A DNA stretch of 17,585 nt from Emergomyces orientalis. Its lineage: Eukaryota > Ascomycota > Eurotiomycetes > Onygenales > Ajellomycetaceae. Position 1 is the first letter of the stretch, and each line of letters begins with the position of its first letter. Where the stretch lies: the NCBI GenBank assembly GCA_002110485.1, contig MOWL01000036.1:1-17585 (forward strand), in the 5' to 3' direction. A model generated the notes under the pieces. It was not told the origin of the DNA, made no database searches, and was given only the letters and a program-made list of their open reading frames with translations. The position numbers and the translations under genes are program-made. This document shows positions 14,419-17,585 of this stretch, one piece after another.

Positions 14419-17374
14419 GTCTGCACTTTGCCACGAAGATCATCTAACTTTCGATCTCCATGGTCGCCGGGAGAATAACCAAGAAAAGACACCTGATTCT
14501 TCTCATCCTTCGGATCAAAAACGTGAACAAGAACACCGCCTTTGTTATCTGTAGTTCTTGCCAAACGCGTCGCGTTTTCATATGGTCGGCCGAGAATGCA
14601 ATCATGAGAACCGCGTTCCATGATGAAGAATGTCTGAGGCACCATAACAGATCCAAGGCGAACAGGAACATCCTTGCAGATTCCAATGACACCACTCTGC
14701 TGACCCCCAGCTCCAAGAATAGGTTTGACAGCATCCCTTTGAATGATGAGACCGAGATCTAACGCAGTTCTTTCAACAAGACAGTTAATTTCCGCACCTC
14801 CATCAAATATCGCCTCAGTTTCCCCCTTTCCAATTCCGACAGTGAACTTGATGTGTCCAACCGAAACGAGATTCCAACGAGGATTATACTCAGCAACAGA
14901 AGTGCCAGGTTGAACCAGGGCAACGGTGGCTGCATCATCCCGAATCATATGCTGTTGAACTTCGATGGGAAGATTTTGAAAGAACATGTGCTGGAGTTGG
15001 GTGGAGCATGCCATGAGATCTTTAATCTGAATTCCGCCGATTTCTTGGCGCATGATCTTCTCAAATATTCGCCGCGTCGCGATCGCCATATTGTCTTTAT
15101 TCTTCATTTCTGCAGAAAGCTTTGGCCCTTTGAGTTTCCGAGGCCTGCAGAGAACAGTTTTCTTCTGAATCTGCGGAGCATCTGCCATTTCTGAATCTGG
15201 GACAATTCCACCGTCTCCGAGCTTTGGACTTCCGCCCTGAAGCTGTTCATCATGGAGAGGTTGAGAATTATCATCCTCATCATCTTCCTGTGAAGCAGAG
15301 ATCACATCTTGAGCAAAAGAAACTGATTTCCCATCTGAATACCTGCCATTGCGCCGAGAATGTGTTGTTGGCAGTCTCTTCTCCTTCTCAATTCGTCCGG
15401 AAAGCGTTGCTTGATTTTTATTCATAGAAGAGGCCTTATCCTTCTCAGTAGAAGTGGAAGCAGCCATTACACTAACAATCTCCTCCATCTCACTATCGGT
15501 CATATCACCTTCCTCAGGGCCACTATCAAATCCAATATCACATATGCTTACGGCATTCACCGATGGCATCGGGGATCCGTCAGGAAATACCCGGATACTA
15601 CCATCATTCCGAAGTTTATCCGCGGTTGGGACAGTCGGCGGTGCAGCCATTTGCTTCAAAAGTCGTTCAATTGTAACAATATGGGGCTCAAGTCGGTTGA
15701 CAGCAATCTTCGGGCCTTTTCTCATCACATTACCCTCATAGTATTCTCCAATCATATTCCGATGAATCTTGCCCTGATCGATGAGCCGGCCGATTGCTAA
15801 GCAATTTGGAAGCATATGGTTTGAATCTCCGCAACCCCAGCATGACATCGGCGGTCGATCGTATTGAACAAAGCTTCCAGATCGAGATCGAGACGGGCCT
15901 CCAGGTCCACGTTGAGTTCCATAGTAAGACACATTTGGCAAATCCAATGCAGGATCACGTCCTCGAGTAAGAAGAACCTTTGGAGCAGTCACATTTTGCT
16001 GCATGTTTCCCTGGTTTTGAATGCCAGCGATCGCCAGAGATAACGCGTCCATTCGGTTGACAAGGTTCTCAAGAATGTTATCACTCGGATTCTGTGTTTT
16101 CGCATCCGGAGCAGGCATCGCCGAAGCGGTCGGCACAGGCACATTCAATGTGGGCGGATTAAACACGGGCTGAGCAGACGGCTGCATCGATGGAATAGAG
16201 TTGGGGAAAACATCAGGTGCCAGAACTCGTGCAATCTCTTCCTTTGTCTTCTGCATTTGAGACACAGCATCGCAGATCTTCGGCAGTTCCCATCCAGATT
16301 GACTAACCTTATCAAATCCAGCAGTGCGGAAAGCTTTTTCACGAATACCTTCTGAAAGTCCTTGAAGAAACCAGATACAAGCAAGAGATTGTTGCAATTC
16401 ATTCTTGCAAATGAGAGGCATTGCAACTGCGCGGAATTGACGGCAGTAGACGAGGATCTCCTGGCTGGTAGAATGGGTTTTGTTGCACAATGCATGGAGG
16501 TAAGATTGATTATACATCTGTTGGTGAGCATCTTCGCGCCAGAAATCGGCAAGCAACTGCTTTTTAACCATTTCCCATGTCTTATGATCCAAGACAAGCT
16601 GATCGATATGGCCCTGCAGTTCCATGGTACAATAGTTCCGTAATACCGCCAGAGCATCGATTCCTGCAACGAAATGCAAGGTGCACATTGCCTCATATCG
16701 ATCAACAAAAGCAGTAATGTTTCTCCCATCAAAGAATGGGGCTCCAGGTGCTCCAGGAATCGGCATCGGCATGACAAGACGTTGATATGGCAGTCCACTA
16801 TTGGGAGTCGGCTGACCGGACGAGGTAGTAGTGGGTGTAGTCATCTTTTCTTTGCTAGCTTCTGTCTTCTCTTTGCTAACTTCTATTTTCGGGGGCGCTG
16901 CAGAGACCTTTCCTGACTGAGTTTGACGATGGGCAATAGAATCCGACCGAGAATGCTTGGAAGACATATATTGAGAAAGAAAGGAACGCACAAAAGACTT
17001 CTGTTCACATAAGAGAAAGAGTTCAACAATACTATCAATATCAATATCCTTTTTATATTCAAATCTCAAATCCTCAAGAAAGAGAAGGAATTTCAACATC
17101 CACTTTAGATCTTTTTGCTGAAGGTCTTTTTTCTTATCACTTTTCTCAACATTTCTCTCTTCTTTCATTTGTTGAATAGGGTATGGGTATTCAAATTGAG
17201 CTTATCAGTGGGGCGTTCGCTCGCATCCTTCATTATCCACTGTCGATATCGGCCATATCGGCCAATCAGAGGCTTCCACAAATGAACACTATTGAAAAGA
17301 ATGCTCAACAAAAGCAGAAAAGACAAAATGTTGAGAGAAATCATATCAGTCGTAGCTACCGCCTGCCCATCCAT
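14409..17374 (-). pseudogene. gag: Gag-protease polyprotein with 1-base frameshift (copy B)
   Basis: Same gene as 5321-8287. The G run at 17179-17181 has three G's on the plus strand where copy A has four (8091-8094). The reading frame from the ATG at 17374 therefore ends after 69 aa. The remaining 919 codons are open from an internal Met at 17168 and retain capsid region, CCHC knuckle and retropepsin. One substitution changes Gln226 of copy A to Arg (16699, C against T at 7611), and another at 16422 is silent. If translation really starts at the internal Met, this copy would be functional. If the lost G is a consensus error, there is no frameshift. Confidence 0.85.
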
Positions 17375-17387
17375 TTTGAATTGCCTT

Positions 17388-17401
17388 CCCAGGGGACGCC
17401 A
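17388..17401 (-). other. Primer binding site (copy B, one extra base)
   Basis: Same site as in copy A but with AGGGG in place of AGGG on the plus strand, which inserts one base into the tRNA-complementary stretch. Either a mutation that would weaken priming or a homopolymer consensus error near the window end. Confidence 0.75.
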
Positions 17402-17402
17402 A

Positions 17403-17585
17403 TGAAGTGGAATAAGGGGTTGTGCGCTTTTGGCGGCACGTGGGCAGGAGCAGCGGGATCGTAAGGAGGTTGGTAAGTTCGCCGTGTATACAATATTCTA
17501 TTCAACGAGCTATCCAAATAGCAATACAAAGAACACGTAGGAGATTCAAATATAGAAGAAGAACAAGCAATCAATCACATATCAA
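17403..17585 (-). repeat. Partial 5' LTR of copy B
   Basis: Matches 8315-8498 along its length with one difference: three A's at 17528-17530 against four at 8440-8443. It begins one base beyond the copy B primer binding site and is cut by the window end after 183 bp, so the U3 part of this LTR is missing. Confidence 0.9.

Larger units (their letters stand above)
8315..17585 (-). mobile_element. Ty3/gypsy LTR retrotransposon, copy B (5' LTR truncated by window end)
   Basis: Nearly complete element on the minus strand. The order is partial 5' LTR, primer binding site, gag-protease, pol (RT, RNase H, integrase), ORF3, ORF4, polypurine tract and 3' LTR. The order RT - RNase H - integrase places it in Ty3/gypsy rather than Ty1/copia. 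Full length would be about 9,438 bp (8,738 bp internal plus two 350 bp LTRs). Pol and ORF3 are open; gag has one missing G near its 5' end. The 3' LTR is shared with copy A. No target-site duplication can be assessed, because neither outer boundary is in the window. Confidence 0.93.

Noticed and set aside
1..17585. CRISPR array, phage or bacterial defence island
   Set aside because: There are no regularly spaced short repeats, no ribosome-binding-site-led operons and no bacterial genes. The only long repeat is the 9,088-bp retroelement unit.

Overview
The window is made almost entirely of one long terminal repeat (LTR) retrotransposon of the Ty3/gypsy (Metaviridae-type) group, present twice in direct tandem and read on the minus strand. 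The repeat unit is 9,088 bp: 8,738 bp internal region plus one 350 bp LTR. No host gene, tRNA gene, rRNA, CRISPR array or bacterial-style operon is visible. The Pol sequence type, the lack of any env-like gene and the short compact layout point to a filamentous fungus (Dikarya, most likely an ascomycete of the Pezizomycotina). The host assignment rests on recalled family resemblance and is inference.

Layout from high to low coordinates, which is the direction of transcription. Element B: truncated 5' LTR (17585-17403), tRNA-Asn-type primer binding site, gag-protease (17374-14409, broken by one missing G), pol (14406-10747, intact), pyrimidine-rich spacer, ORF3 (10326-9142, intact, unknown function), a small overlapping ORF4 (9145-8987), a noncoding stretch with a CCAAT/GC-palindrome module, hairpin and polypurine tract, then the complete LTR (8664-8315). 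That LTR also serves as the 5' LTR of element A, which continues with primer binding site, gag-protease (8287-5321, intact), pol (5318-1659, intact), spacer and ORF3 (1239-56, broken by three 1-base indels). Element A runs off the window before its polypurine tract and 3' LTR.

How the genes work together: Gag (988 aa) carries a capsid-like region, a CCHC zinc knuckle and, in the same frame, the retropepsin. Its stop codon directly follows a perfect slippery heptamer (UUUAAAC), and pol lies in the -1 frame. A possible 8-bp stem begins 7 nt downstream, so Pol (reverse transcriptase, RNase H, integrase) is probably made as a Gag-Pol fusion by programmed -1 frameshifting. ORF3 and ORF4 sit where an env gene would lie but have no convincing membrane segment. 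They are the most likely undescribed component.

The two copies are nearly identical. I found three transitions (two at CpG) and seven 1-base length differences, six of them in homopolymer runs. The length differences all lie in the outer ~1.4 kb at the low end and ~0.4 kb at the high end, so several apparent frameshifts may be consensus errors near contig ends. A two-unit tandem sharing one LTR could be a real genomic array, a concatemer or unrolled 1-LTR circle, or an assembly product; the sequence alone cannot decide.
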